Shown here one piece after another: positions 23,987 through 36,750 of a DNA stretch of 64,000 nt. The translations under genes were made by a program, and so were the position numbers. The stretch is from contig MCGE01000033.1 in NCBI GenBank assembly GCA_002105175.1, forward strand, positions 62,001 through 126,000. The letters are read 5' to 3'. The stretch's first letter is position 1. Each line of letters starts with the position of its first letter. The notes below the pieces were generated by a model. The model was not told the DNA's origin. It saw nothing but the letters and a program-made list of their open reading frames with translations, and searched no databases. This DNA is from Absidia repens (lineage: Eukaryota > Mucoromycota > Mucoromycetes > Mucorales > Cunninghamellaceae).

Positions 23987-26900
23987 TCATTTTCTGCCGG
24001 CCAATAGCATCGCCCTAAAATCATCATTGCTACGAGGAGTTGCTGATTCTGCTGTCGATGTTGATGTATTGCTTGTGGATTTGGAATCAGATTCTGCTGA
24101 TGCTGATGCTGATGCTGATGATTTGTTGTATGTACCAGAAAATGCTCCCCGTCCACCTCGACCACCACGACCACCGCGACCACCGCGACCGCCGCCGCGT
24201 CCAGTCCCACGGGGCTTTGAAACAGAAGCAGGTACTTTGAATGTATCGTCAGTGGATTGTTGTTGATGCGCTGTACTTTCGAGCTTGGGTTTCTTCGAAG
24301 TTTCATGATCTACATCCATACAATCCCCATCACCCCGGTCTTCTGTGGAAGATAACTTTCGTTTCATTGGTTGTGTACTCGTGGAGGTGGTATCCTTGTT
24401 TTGCGCCTTCTTTGCTTCCATTTGCTTTCGTCTGTGCGCACTTTTCTTTTTCTGATATAATAAAAATAAGTAAAAAAACAAAACAATATGGTGTTTAGTA
24501 ACTAATGTTCCATCGTGTGCCATTTTGTCCGTTCCATTGTTTCTCTTCTCTCCTCTCCTACATGTTTACCTTTTGAAGGATATCCTTTTGTGCTTGTCTT
24601 TCTTCGAGTTCTTCCTGTTGTGCAAGAGTAGCCTATATATTTTTTAATCAGAAAATATGGTCAGATATTAACGGTTAGATATATTTTTCTCGCTTTCTTA
24701 CCTGCCACTCCCTTGTTAATATTTTTGATTTCTTGTTGATTCTGACAAAACATTCCTCCAATGATTCGATCGAGCCTTCTTCGTATTCCATTGCTTGCCA
24801 AGCTGCCATAACGCGTTCAGGGTAATCAAGGGGTTTGTGAAGAGCTTCCTTGAAGAGTGTCGTGCATCGAGATATGTTTCCAGTTGACCTAATGAGGAGG
24901 AGGAGGGGGGTAGAGAAGGAGATAACGCACGGCATTAGCAATTCATCTGTGTGCAGAGTAATAACCAGTTACCTTTCAAAATTTATACAGTCGAGCCATG
25001 CTTCCGAATTCCGGCCATGCTTCCTCACTACACCATCCCAAATTTCCCGTGCCCGATCTTCATTGTCTAGACGTTTAGCCTAAAGGGTTATATCAAAAAT
25101 GTTAGCCATAGAATGCACAATAAATGTATATGCGCTTGTAATTGGTCACTTACTTCTATAGTCGCCCAGTACTTTTCAATACGGTAATAAGGATCGCCTG
25201 TCTTGAATGCTGGGTAACCAATATAAAAAAAAAGTTGAATATGTCTAAACTTATTCGCATGCCTCTTTTCTTCTTCATCAAATATTACCGTCATTGATAT
25301 ACATCAAGGCTTCTTGGAAAGTCAATCGGAGGTAATTGATCCCTTCTTCATCATCTGTTTAAACAAATATCACAATAACGTGAGTACTTGTACTTCTACT
25401 GTTTGCTATCCTTCTTCCGTATCACTATCATTACCTTCGTCCCATTTTACTTGTCTTCGGGCATGAGAGCATTTGGACAGCATGACGGTCACCAAATCTT
25501 CAATGCTTGCTAGTAGGGCTTCATTGGCTATTGCACGATCATAGATATCTACAAAGAAAAGGAGCGTCAACGCTGCTGGCAGATTATTTAGCCAGCGGGG
25601 ATTGACTTACCTACTACTTGTTCCAACGAGCCTCCAGCGGATTCCTGTAAAAACAATAATTGGTTCGTTAATTGGATAAAAGGTTCATACATCTTCTTTT
25701 TGATTTCTTACTACAAATCTAGCCAAATGAGACCAAAGTACACCAGACCATGGGCAGTTTCGCACAGCGCGCAGGGTAATAGGATTCAAAAAAGCCAAAA
25801 CATGAGCACTTTCCATCTATAAAAAAAAAGAGGGAGGGGTATCAGTTTCAAGGATTTCAAAAGCAATATGGTCGTCGATATGGTCTCTTACCATAAAGCA
25901 AATATAGTCGTTCCATAAACCAACATCAGTTGCATAAATCGCCACAGCACGTTCATAAAGATTCCGGACATGGTTCAAACTATACATCTTCTTGGCCACC
26001 TTTTCGTTCTCAATGTATTGGTAGAATGCATCCAAAGAATATCCTTCGTCTTTCTGATGAAGAAAAAAAAAGAAAGTCAGATAATAGGTTCTCTTCTTTC
26101 CTTGTTCTACCCCCTCCCCCTTCCCCAGTTTCTTTTTCTTTACCAGGTATTGTTCATAGTAATCGCGATCTTCAGCTGCGGCTTTTGTTGTCGCATAGAT
26201 TTTATTTGCTTCCACCAGATTGGCTTCGTAGTTGTCATTGTCGTAGGCACTGTTGAGTTGAGAGTAGTTGGAAAATGTTTCACCACACGCTATATAAATA
26301 GATCAATCAATCAATACACCATTAGTTAAGATCACAGATAATTGCGTCCCCTGTCTCCCCTTCCCATTGGTACTTACCAATATGTAATACCTGCAGTCTG
26401 TTGAGATAAATGTGTTTAAGCTTGTCCAATTGTTCAGCACTAAGTAATAATAAACATGCAACGAGTTGATGAGTCAACTCATCCTTTCTATTTTTTTTTT
26501 TTTTGAAGACAGCCAACGTACCTTTTGTCAGCTTCCATGAGTTTCAATTCAAAATCGGCATAGGCATTCCAAATGATATGACTCTATAGTACGTTCAAAA
26601 ACACAAAAATGATGAGTCCACTGTTTGTCAATCGATTTTTTTGTGTATGCGTGTGCTTTTGTTCTACGCTTCCGTTTTTACCTTTTCTACATGATAGTTC
26701 GTTGCACGCACGGCTTTCAAGAGGTCTTCACGTGCGGCTTCCACTAGAGACTTCACTGCAGGATCGCTCTTATCATCAAATAAAGCCCACTCCTCGTCGA
26801 ATTTTTCACGAATATATTCTACATAAGACTGCCAGATTGGGATAGCTGATTTTGTAAAATAAAAATAAAAAGTGTCAGTATCAGTTTGGTGTCATCATTT

Positions 26901-27516
26901 ACACTGTATTTGATTTCTTTTTGTTCATCATACATAAGTAATCTTGATCAGCTTCTTGGTAAAGTCGTCGTAGCTTGAGATCCCGTTCTTCCGTTGAAGG
27001 TTCCTCTTTGATGTCGTCGATCCATTCCAACCATAGTTCTATAATATATACAAAAGGAAGGAGAGAGAGAGAGTGGTGTGTGTATTTGTTGATCAGTGTC
27101 TGAATTACATCACTAGTGCTCTGAGATGCTACTTACTTTCTGTCAAAGGATACACATCATGCATAGCTTCCCTAGCGGCTTCCAGTTGGTCAGGAAGGTC
27201 AGCAAGTTTCAAAGCATCGATGCGTCGCGTCAAGAGTTCGTAGTTGGTTTTATCTTGCGACAACTACAAAAAAAAAAAAGTAAATATTACTGATATACCG
27301 TTTTAGCTGTTTTGATTGACCTACCCCTTCTTCAATCCTTTCCAAGGATTCCAAAGCTGCAAGGCTTTTTTCGGCTGCCAATTGTTCTTCTGACTTTGTT
27401 GATGATTCCTTTGTTGTCGTATCCACGTCCATGCTGTCCTCAACTACATCGGGATTGTCACTGATAGAATCATTCGTTTTATCGGGATTGATATCGTCTG
27501 TTTGCATTTGAGCCAT
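23987..27516 (-). CDS. SART3/Prp24-like HAT-repeat U4/U6 assembly factor lacking RRMs
   Basis: Seventeen exons (27516-27325, 27263-27137, 27038-26934, 26845-26682, 26583-26522, 26439-26378, 26289-26144, 26053-25892, 25816-25712, 25644-25611, 25548-25435, 25354-25289, 25209-25154, 25079-24973, 24888-24702, 24632-24570, 24451-23987) give 738 residues. Residues ~80-560 are HAT repeats (for example 'IWQSYVEYIREKF', 'IWNAYADFELKL', 'LWNDYICFM'). A coiled, Glu/Gln-rich segment, a KKPK-type basic region and an RGG run follow. The last 14 residues, SNDDFRAMLLAGRK, match the conserved C-terminal Lsm-binding SNFFL box of Prp24/SART3. That family anneals U4 with U6 snRNA using RRMs placed between HAT and SNFFL; here no RRM (no RNP1/RNP2) is encoded, only the RGG tract. 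I infer a spliceosome recycling role. Confidence 0.85.
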
Positions 27517-28813
27517 TCAACAACAGAAAGAAAAAGAGTTGTGGAAGAAAAAAAAAAAAAAAAAGAAATGACTGAATGATTTTTGGCCCAATGCAAAAAC
27601 AATCCATGGCGGGAGTTTAAATATTCGTGACCTGGTCCTTTCGCGCACAGAGCATATAGCGGGTAGTATACAACTGTCAATTAATAGTGAATGTCTATTT
27701 TATTGATCAATATGATATGTGTTGACATCACACAAGTATGATAAATAAACATTTTTCAAGAACTGTTGTCAATGGCCCTATTTTATTGAATATAGTTTTG
27801 TACAAACTGAATGGCGCCGAAGAAATCACAATTGATGCCACTCTTTAGGGTACAATAGAGGCATTGGCACTTTTTTTTTGTTGAGGGTGATATGAGTTCC
27901 AACGGGCATTTACTTTTGGCAGAAAGCATGGTCGCAATAGTGACTAGATGCGGAAGAGGGCTCATACACGGGCTGATAACTTTTTTTTTTATCATGCAAA
28001 CAATGATAAAAAAAAAAAAGCTAAAATTGATATCAATTGGCGTCTGCGACAGCTGCCCGAATCATGATATATGAACAGTACTCTCCTCCACCTCCCCCTT
28101 TTTTATTACATATTTTTCCTGGCCCCTTTATTTAAATATGTCACAGCACACATACTTATTATTCTATTCGTTTCAAATATATAATACTTTCTTTCATTCA
28201 AATCTGGTATTTATTTGTTCATTGACAATGATAAGAGCCAACTTTTTTAATTTACATAATATACTATTTTTTGAAAAAAAAGCTAATAAATAGATAAGAG
28301 TAGAGGAGAAAGTGCTACTCCTTGCTAAACTGACATGCATAAACGAAAAAACAAACATTTCAAAATAAATCATCAGCGATACGATATGTTTTTGTTTATG
28401 ATAGTCATTTTGTTTTGCTGATGAGCAGGAGTAATAGGATCGAGAATGTTTAGACGACGTCGGCATACAATGATGGGCATTTTGTTTACGGGTGAGTTAG
28501 TTAAAAAAAAAAAAGGCAGGTACAAGGATTGTGCTGATCGACATGGGAGAAAATACTTTAAATGCATTATAATGCGAATGCATGAATTTTAATATGATCA
28601 TCATCATCATCAAAACCCTCCCCCCTTTTTGGTAAATAAAAAGACAACCAACAATTGCTAGTAAAACGACAAGTACACTTTATTTCTATTGAGATGAATA
28701 AGAAAATGGATCAAAATAAATAAATAAATAAATACTACAAACTACAAAAACACTAAACTACACAAAAAAAAAAAAAAAACAAGAAAAATAAAATCCATCG
28801 ATCGGCGCCTTAT
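27517..28813. other. Intergenic region, HAT-protein gene to debranching-enzyme gene
   Basis: No gene is supported. It contains the HAT-gene upstream region with a GGCGGGAGTTTAAA motif (27608-27621) and AT-rich sequence with many A/T runs. Between 28195 and 28800 lies probable 3' flank of the debranching-enzyme gene. Confidence 0.5.
27608..27624 (-). promoter_or_regulatory. TTTAAACTCCCGCC motif upstream of the HAT-protein gene
   Basis: The motif is ~95 bp upstream of the start codon. In the gene's sense it reads ATTTAAACTCCCGCC, the same order and strand as the TTTCAAATCCCGCC block of the dispersed repeats. Related words occur at 53704-53719, 5398-5412 and 55134-55148. Function is inferred only from recurrence. 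Confidence 0.4.
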
Positions 28814-31800
28814 TTAGTTTTCAATCACATCATAAAAGAGATCTAGCAGAGTGGAGGAGGACCAAGCTTGGGTAAAACAGGAATCCCAGCAGGGGTCACC
28901 ATCTTTGTTTGTCAATTCAGGAAGCCCACGCCAGACATTGTGCTGGATTTCATCGCGATGATTGCGCAAGATTCTTGCCACTTGGGAGGGGGTCAATGCT
29001 TGGAAGTGCAGCGCTGCACGCAAAAAGTAACCTACTGGCCATAGCCATTCGGGGCCTTGATGGTAATTGCGTCCCTTAGCCACCTTGATATCGTCCGAGT
29101 CATCGCTATTGTTGTAGTAGGGTCGATATTCGTAATCCGATGGATCCAGTGTTCGCATTCCCAAAGGACCCAAGATTACCTTGTAGGCCAACTGCAAGGC
29201 GGCCTGAGCATGTTGTTTGCCAAATAGTTCCGGAGCCACCACCATGGCACAGCAGAAGTTGGGCCGCAGTTGATATTCAGTGTATGGTTTGGTTGCTTTC
29301 CACACATCCTTGTACATACATCGTCGATTCACAATATTGCTATCCAATAGGTACTTTCCATCATCCGCAGGATCTGTTTTGATTGCCGAAGCGGAAAAAA
29401 ACCAAAAAAAAAAAAAAAAACGGAGCATTAGTTAGATACCCTTCCCCCCCTCTTACATCGTTATCTTAAACGCACACTCATCATGACCTTTCTCATGACA
29501 TCGATCATCACACCAATTTTGGTCCTTTTTTTATATTACCTTCTGGTATGTAATACACCTTCTCGAAGTTGTCTTGAATAATACGATTCCAATCTTTGTA
29601 TGTCACTGATTTCCCGTCTTGATCTAGACATCATAAAAAAATATTCATGTGAATGATTGAGCAATATAGAAATGTCCGTACCAATGTCTTCTTTCCTTTA
29701 CCTTTCACTTGGGTCCATTTGAAATGACCAGCCTTGTTCAATTCAATCACCCACCGCAGGGCGCTTTTGAGTAACCCACTGATTTCGATGGGCGCGCCAT
29801 CCCTTGACGTACCAGGCAAGCCCTTGTTGTGTGCCTTTTCACTTTCACCCATTTTATCCATCCACGTGCCGCAATTGAATTCGTTACCACCCACCAAAAG
29901 CCCTGTTTCCCAATCCACTTGTATATCAATGTTGAAACCAGCATCCGACATTTGACGATCGATCTTGGGCCCCGCATTATATTCTCGGAAATGGATCCCC
30001 TTGGCATGCCGTTCAAATATTTCCTGAATGATTTCACCGAGTGTGCATGAGTATTGATATCCTTCTTCGACAGGGACAAAGCGATCGTCCTTGGGAAAGC
30101 GCCGAGCCACCTTTTCGTTCAAAATAGCCAACCCATCTAACGACGGCGGGGCCATCATAACATAATCTTGAATGGCTTGGAGGAAGAACCACACCGCATC
30201 ACGCGCATTGTACCGAGGTTGACGCACAGAGTCCAGAAGGTTGGGGATCAAGCCATGTTTCAGCGACGCTGCAAACGCCAGAATGTGGTTTTTGGCTTCA
30301 TCAAACCGGCCTGTCACCATCAAAAGTCCACGCAGAGAGATAAACGCATCACGACCCCATGTACGGAAAGGACCATTGGTGAAATGTGGGAGACCAGCCG
30401 CCAGGGACGGGTTGGATTCGGTAGGATGAAGGCCTGTGGAGGGGACCTGACCCAGCATTTGTACACTTGTCATCGCCAGTTGCTGAAGGAAGACATCATT
30501 TTTGCCATGCTGGACCAGCGGCGACATGAGGGAGAGCGCGTGCAGGTATACTTTGTTGTAGGCGGTTTGAATGGTCATGGCAAAATACTTGGGCACCAAG
30601 AAATCAGGCATTTCCTTGACTTTGGACATGCGCGAGTCGAGCCAATGACGCAAACCTTCCAAGTGAGGGTAGTGGGGCAAGTACTTGTCGAGTCGATTCA
30701 CCGTATATTCCAATGCCCATTTTCCTTGTCGCAAATTATCGCATACTGGATGGCCAAGATCGCTGTTCACAATAATAGGTTCCAATACCGTCATAAAGCC
30801 TTGCAAACCTGCATAAATCAATTTGCCATACCCTGGGAATGAGTATACCCCATCGCCACCAGTGTATTCCATTTCTTCCGCTTCACATCTGTAAAGTGCC
30901 ACATTCACATCAATCAAATCCAAATCCTTGATCACATCATCGTCAAGTTGTGTCACCATGCGTTTCGTTTCCTCGTACACATCCCCAATCGACGTCTTGA
31001 GCACCATGATCGATCCAGGCGTAAACAGGTTGTCATCAAGTATCACTTGAATATAGTCCCCTTTGTCGTCTTGTTTTGGTGCCAGCTCAGGAGAAGGAAG
31101 CGTATCCACATGACTTGGTAATCCATTAAGGTAAGCTAGGTCGTCTTTGGGATTCACATCATCGATTTTGAGAGAAGCACCAAATACATACTCGGCTTGC
31201 GTCTTGCGTAAAATAATAGGAGAGATACCAGTACTTGCGTTGGGGAAGGCGGTGCGAGCAATCAATAAGTAGCCATCTTGCGATCCAGGATGATGGCGAT
31301 GTACCAGGAGATAATCATTTTCTTGATGGACATGGACTTGGCCGTAGCCTTGCTCAGACATGGACAAATGCAGTTGCTGTAATTGGTGTTTGATTTCCAC
31401 AATGCCTGCTGACGTATCCGGGGTCGCATATTGCCTTTTTTCGCTAACGATATCCAAGAGTCGGGGGTAAAGTTCGTCATAGCCTTTGACACTTCCAATG
31501 GAACAATCGGAGAAAGCCACCACGGCTGCATTAGGTAATGCATCCTGCAAAATGATGATGATGATATTAGATGTGAGTGAATGTGAGTGTGTGTATGATG
31601 ACAGCATTTTTTTTTCTTTCATTTCTATATTTACCTGAGCAAGTCGTTTTTGTAATGGGGTCTCATTATCATGGGTACAGTCCATAAAAAGAGCACGAGG
31701 AGAGCTTCCATGAGCAATGGGAATCCGGAATATCTTGTCATTGTTGTCGCCGCCTAGAATATCACCATCATAGGGTTCCAATTTCCAAGTCATGTCTTCA

Positions 31801-34124
31801 TCCATGCTACCGACCGGCTTGCCACCATGACGATGCACCAATCGAGACAGTTCATGTGTATCCCAAGCTTGCATGGCTTCCCTGATCAATGCATGGATCC
31901 CAAGTCTAGACACAAATACATTATCCTTTTCCTCCGAGCCAGTAAACAGTTCGGCCAACACATACAGATGAGGGCGGACCTTGCGAGCAGCATCCAAAAG
32001 ATATTCGGCGACGTGAATCGGTGTTGAATGGCAATTATCAATCCGGATACCATGAAACATACTTGCCACCTGTTCCGTATAGTCAGTCATATGCTTCCAT
32101 AACCAAGGATTATCATCAGGTCCACGACCAAATCGAAGTTTGACACAATCACCCCAAATGATCACCTCACGCCGTAAATACGCGGACGATCCGGCACCGG
32201 CAAAGTCGACCAATGGATCTGCATTCCATATCCAGCCATTGTTTGCGAGTTGGAGACTACCTACAGGATGTTTCGACTTGTCTTGTTCCAACCGAGTAAA
32301 ATAAGTTTCTACCAAGGGATTGCTGTCGCCAAAAAAAAAAAAAAAAAAAAAAAAAAGGCAGGGGTTAAGCCAAATTTTGTATCTGATTATTTTTAAAGAG
32401 GAGCTCTTTTTTTTTCTTTCTTTTTTTTTTACCTTTTGCTGATGGTTCCCAAATGAGGTCCATTTTCGGCCAATCGGGTGAAGATCATACGATTCTTGAT
32501 ATTGTCCAAAGCAATGCTAACATCTTGATCATATTCCTTGTACGAGGGTAAATTGCATTCATTCAAAAGCGCCTGGAATTTGTCAATGAGCGAAGCTTGA
32601 TTGTTGGGGGTGGTCACTTGGTGAATACCATCGAGGTTTTCCAGCGCCAATACAAACGACACCATTCCTGGAAGGTCCAAGGTTTTGTGAAACCGAGTAC
32701 CTTGATGAGAGCCTTGCTTAACCAGTTCCTTTCGAATGACAAATGACGCCTGTTGTTTCAGAGAGAATTTGCTGACTTGCTGATCACGGTAAATGCTTGT
32801 ATCCACGCCGGTACCATCCTTGTTGATTAATCGCTGTCTAAACATATCCACATATTTTGCCACATCAATCACCTTGTATTCGTATAATTTGAGATCAGGG
32901 ATGGTGTGTTGCTGAATATAGGCAATGATTGGATCGACATCCGCTGCTGTTTCAATGTTGGATTTAAGTCCATGTTGGTCGAGTTCACCAGATAATGCGA
33001 TTAAAGCAGTGTCTAGTTCATAAGCAGGAATAAGATGTGGCGAGTTGTGAAGATTGTAACCTAGAGAAGAAAAAGATAATGTATCAGTATTCGAAGTTGC
33101 ACGAAACTCGGGGTGTGAATATGATCTATTTCTTTACCAGCTTCGGGATGATCCAATAAAAAGGCTGAGTCATTGCTTGTATGATTCCACACCACATCAG
33201 ATAAAGACAGGATACCGTAATCGTCTTCCAAGTTCTTCAACGTTTTCTTCACCAAAGCCGTACGATCTTGAATAGAAAGGGAGGGGTCATCAAAAAGATC
33301 ATCGGAAAAGGATAATTGATTGGAGATGGAGTAAGGGGAATCGGAGGAGCCGCGTTGCTGCATGGGGACAAAGTGAATCATATTGTAGCCAGCGTATTGG
33401 ATAAAGTTGAAGAATCGATCCCAATCTGAAATCGGCCCCATCCATTTTGGTACCACCGATTGTATCATCAGAGCATCCATAGGTAACATTGTTTCCCCAT
33501 CTGACTTGAGAAGATGTGGCTCGACCACCAAACGCCCTGATGTTGAAGATGTCTTTTCCAAATCTGCTCCATACTTGACGTAATATTCATACACGCCGGG
33601 TTGATCTAAAACGAGGTCACAGTACGCATGTAATAATTGAGGGTCTTGTTTGAAACTATGCATATGTAAGAGATGAAAAAAAAAGGATAAGTAAAGTGTG
33701 ATTGGTTGAGTACAACTGTTACTTACTTGATCCCACGGAAGGTGTGTCGCTCGAAACTCTTTCCTTTACAAGGATAGTTTGTCAACAAAACAGCCTGGTC
33801 AATAGCAGCAAGTGTTCCAGGTTGCAGGATCCACCGGATAAGCGTTTTCTGGCGAGAAGGCGGAATACGAATATACTATGTTAAAAAAAGAAAAAGGTTG
33901 GTGAAAAAACTGTTCATTTTCCCACTGTCTTTGATAGAAGTTTCGGTTGATATGCAATAGTATCCCCCAAAAAAAAATTCTAAAGATTTCAACCAAAAGT
34001 GCATAATATTTCATTTTTCGTGCGTCGTTTTTTTATATAGTACCTTTTTATCGTTGGTAGGTGCGCCGTCATCTGCCAAAGTCAAAGTATAAAGGAAGGG
34101 AGTTTCGGAAGAGCCTTGTACCAT
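28814..34124 (-). CDS. GDB1: Glycogen debranching enzyme
   Basis: Eight exons (34124-34044, 33875-33727, 33655-33138, 33060-32433, 32322-31635, 31544-29702, 29623-29540, 29373-28814) give 1516 residues, close to yeast Gdb1 (1536). The N-terminal GH13-type 4-alpha-glucanotransferase carries 'GIRIDNCHSTP' (nucleophile Asp about 554) and 'VLAELFTGSE' (acid/base Glu about 583), with the same 29-residue spacing as the yeast catalytic pair. The C-terminal amylo-alpha-1,6-glucosidase contains RTWGRDAFISLRG and 'GPEWLWPVGYFLRAALH'. The enzyme moves maltotriosyl stubs and then hydrolyses the branch glucose during glycogen breakdown in the cytosol. The 90-nt intron between 31635 and 31544 is in frame and stop-free, so the ORF reads through it. 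The gene is head-to-head with the Rch1-like gene. Confidence 0.96.
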
Positions 34125-34325
34125 TTTGTGATTGTTGAAGAAGATGGATTCAACACACACGACAAAAAAGGAAAGGGAGTAAAAAGCAAGGGATTCAAAG
34201 GCACAATAGAGTTGATTTGATATCGTCAGGTTTGCCAATGTGGAAGATAGTCTTCTTTTGTTTGATTAATATGAAAAGATAAAAAAGGGGGATATGCAAA
34301 CAAGACAAACAGTGATAAAGAGAAG

Positions 34326-34356
<31 letters not shown>

Positions 34357-34586
34357 AGACAGAGGGAAAAAATAGAAAAAAAGAACGAAAGGGTTATCGA
34401 TGATTGTTTGAGAAAGTTCAGCAGCGATCGGCTTTCGTTATTTCAGATTCCGACGATTGCCACTCCACACAAAGAAAAAAAAAAATGCATAAATAAAAAA
34501 ATGATGGACATCAATTTTTCCCCCTTTTTTTTTTCTTTCTTTTTCCTTTTTTTTTTTTTTTCTTCATTACTTTTTTTCTCTACATT
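34125..34586. promoter_or_regulatory. Bidirectional promoter region, GDB1 / Rch1-like gene
   Basis: 462 bp separate the two divergent start codons. It contains a long A tract (about 34325-34353) and a pyrimidine tract (34520-34580) just ahead of the Rch1-like ATG, typical of fungal core promoters. No other motif is assigned. Confidence 0.5.
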
Positions 34587-36492
34587 ATGAATGATAAAAA
34601 ATGGAAAGCATCATCATCCAACTTTGATAGTGAAGTGACCATTCCAAAACCAGCAATGTCATCGCTTTCCTTAAAACGAAAACACTCTATTGCCAATTCA
34701 GCCTATTCAGAGAAATCGGCAACATTGACTCCCTCACGACAAGTGACTCGCTACCAGAAAATCAAATCCACCTTCTTTTACTCTTATCAAAATATTGGTT
34801 TTTATTGGGTTTGGCAGTGGCGATCATTCTGGCATGGCAGTTCCCTGACGTAGCGAAAAAAGGTGGCTATATCAGAGCGGAATGGACAATAAAGTGGGGT
34901 AAGTGTGTATATATATGTATTAAAAAAAGGGAAAAGCAAAACTCATATGACTTTTTACCGTTACTTTGCAAAAAAAAATTTCGTTTTTATCCATTAGGTG
35001 CTGTCATTATTATATTTTTGATATCCGGCTTGTCACTTCGAACCAAGATATTGGCCAAAACAGTACTACGTATACGACTACATTTGATGATCCAAGTCAT
35101 CAATCTGATGATTATCCCTGGTGTGGTATTCGGCCTTGTCCTTTTGTTTTTCAAAATGCATATGCCCCTGAATTCCCTGCTATTGGTTGGTTTGGTCATT
35201 GCAGCAAGTACGCCCACTACTGTGTCTTCCAATGTAGTGATGACCAAAAATGCCGATGGAAATGAAGCTTCAGGTAACAATATATTTATATATTCTATAT
35301 TTATCATATATACTATTGATCTGTAGTTAGTTTACTCATCCTATATATTTATATAAAAAAAATATAGCTCTTATGAATGCAGCCATCGGAAATGTACTGG
35401 GTAAGCTTCTTCTTTATATATATATATATATATATAAATACTACGCATGAGTATCATGCAATATTATGCAATATTCAAAAAAAAAAAGTATTGACAACTT
35501 AACACATGCTTTCAAAATAGGTATTTTTGTATCACCTGCACTTGTCTCCGTATTCCAAGGTCCACTTATAGACGCAACACCTGAAGATGAAACAGCTACT
35601 GAGGCGGGTGGAAAAGTCGACTTTGTCTCTGTACTAAAGCAACTGGGTATCACCGTATTGGTTCCTTTGGTGGTGGGTCAAATCATTCAATGGCTATTTA
35701 CAGAAAGGGTGGCCAAGATCAAAGTCAAGTGTCGGTTGTCTGATGTTAGTAGCATCGCTTTATTGACATTGGTGTGGTCTGTGTTCTCTGACGCTGTGGC
35801 TTCTGGCTCTTTTGGCTCCGTTTCTCCTGTGGATATCGTTGCCGTGGTGATCATCAATGCTGGATTATATATCTCCTTTTCTTTGCTTTGTTGGTTTTTG
35901 GCGGCGATTCCTGCTCCTTTCCCTGGCCCTCGTTGGGTACAAAGACTACGTTATTCAAGAGCAGATACAGTGGCGATCATGGTATGTTGTATGCATTAAA
36001 TATATAAAAAGACAAAAAAAAAAAAATTGAGAATGTCATTGCTTTTGATGGAAAGGATCGTACTTGCCTTTTTGTTTATATTTATTCAAAAATCATTTTT
36101 GTTTTTCTTTCCATTAGTATTGTGGTGCTACAAAAACAGTGGCAATGGGAGTGCCATTGATTAACGTCTTGTATCAAACGGGTGATCCTGGCACGGTCGG
36201 GGTTTTGTCAACTCCTCTCCTTTTATACCATGTTGAACAGCTGATCCTAGGGAACATTGAAGTAGAAATTCTCAAGAAATGGGTCCGTCGTGGTCAACAA
36301 GATGATATTGAAAAACAACAAGAAGAAGATGGAATTGTGATCCCAGCCCCTAATGTTGATGTTATTGAAATTGAAAGCAACCAGTTGTATGACAGTGGCA
36401 CCACTCAAGCGCCCTCCTCAGGCTTACCTTCTCATTTGGCTTCGTCTAATATTCCCCCAGGTCCTTTTGCCCCTTCACATCATCATCATTAA
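34587..36492 (+). CDS. Rch1/SLC10A7-like transporter with an apparent -1 frameshift
   Basis: Exons are 34587-34898, 34998-35273, 35368-35400, 35521-35981 and 36118-36492. The product (~485 residues if read across the shift) matches the Rch1/SLC10A7 family, a bile-acid-transporter-fold protein of ~10 TMs that regulates plasma-membrane calcium uptake in yeasts: 'QFPDVAKKGGYIRAEWTI', 'IFLISGLSLRTK', 'STPTTVSSNVVMTKNADGNE' and YCGATKTVAMGVPL. The polar tail ends in His-rich sequence. The N-terminal ~68 codons (MNDKKWKASSSN...KIKSTFFYSYQ) run in one frame and the rest in the -1 frame; the switch falls at an A-run at 34789-34792. One extra A would restore a continuous reading. This may be a sequencing error, a true mutation, or slippage. 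AATAAA at 36609-36614. Confidence 0.85.
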
Positions 36493-36608
36493 TTATTAGT
36501 ATTGTTTTTGATTTATTTTATATATTATATATTTATATACTTTGTATCCGTAGTCTTATTATCATAATTATAGTAGTTAGATACCCACTTGATCTAGAGC
36601 TCTTTATC

Positions 36609-36614
36609 AATAAA
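36609..36614 (+). terminator. Poly(A) signal of the Rch1-like gene
   Basis: AATAAA lies ~115 bp after the stop codon in an AT-rich 3' flank and ~140 bp upstream of the next gene's start. Confidence 0.5.
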
Positions 36615-36750
36615 GGTTGATTTTTTTGGTTTTATTTGATTTTGGCGGGTCTCCCTCCTCATGACGGAGTGTGAACTTTCCCAAAAAAATGTTTTTTTTT
36701 CATGTGGGGTGTTTTTTTCCCTTCTATTTTTTATCTCCCCTCTTCAAACG

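Noticed and set aside
24027..24266. ORF rich in Pro-Arg on the + strand
   Set aside because: It is the antisense shadow of the RGG/Ser-Ala region of the HAT-protein last exon.
34630..34757. A 128-nt intron (GTGAAG...ACCAG) in the Rch1-like gene that would unite the two frames
   Set aside because: It would delete the basic TPSRQVTRYQKIKS stretch that precedes the first TM in related proteins, and the donor is poor; an A-run indel explains the data better.
36661..36750. Upstream in-frame start for the OTUD6 protein
   Set aside because: The 30 added residues are Phe-rich translation of a T-rich leader and resemble no OTUD6 N-terminus.
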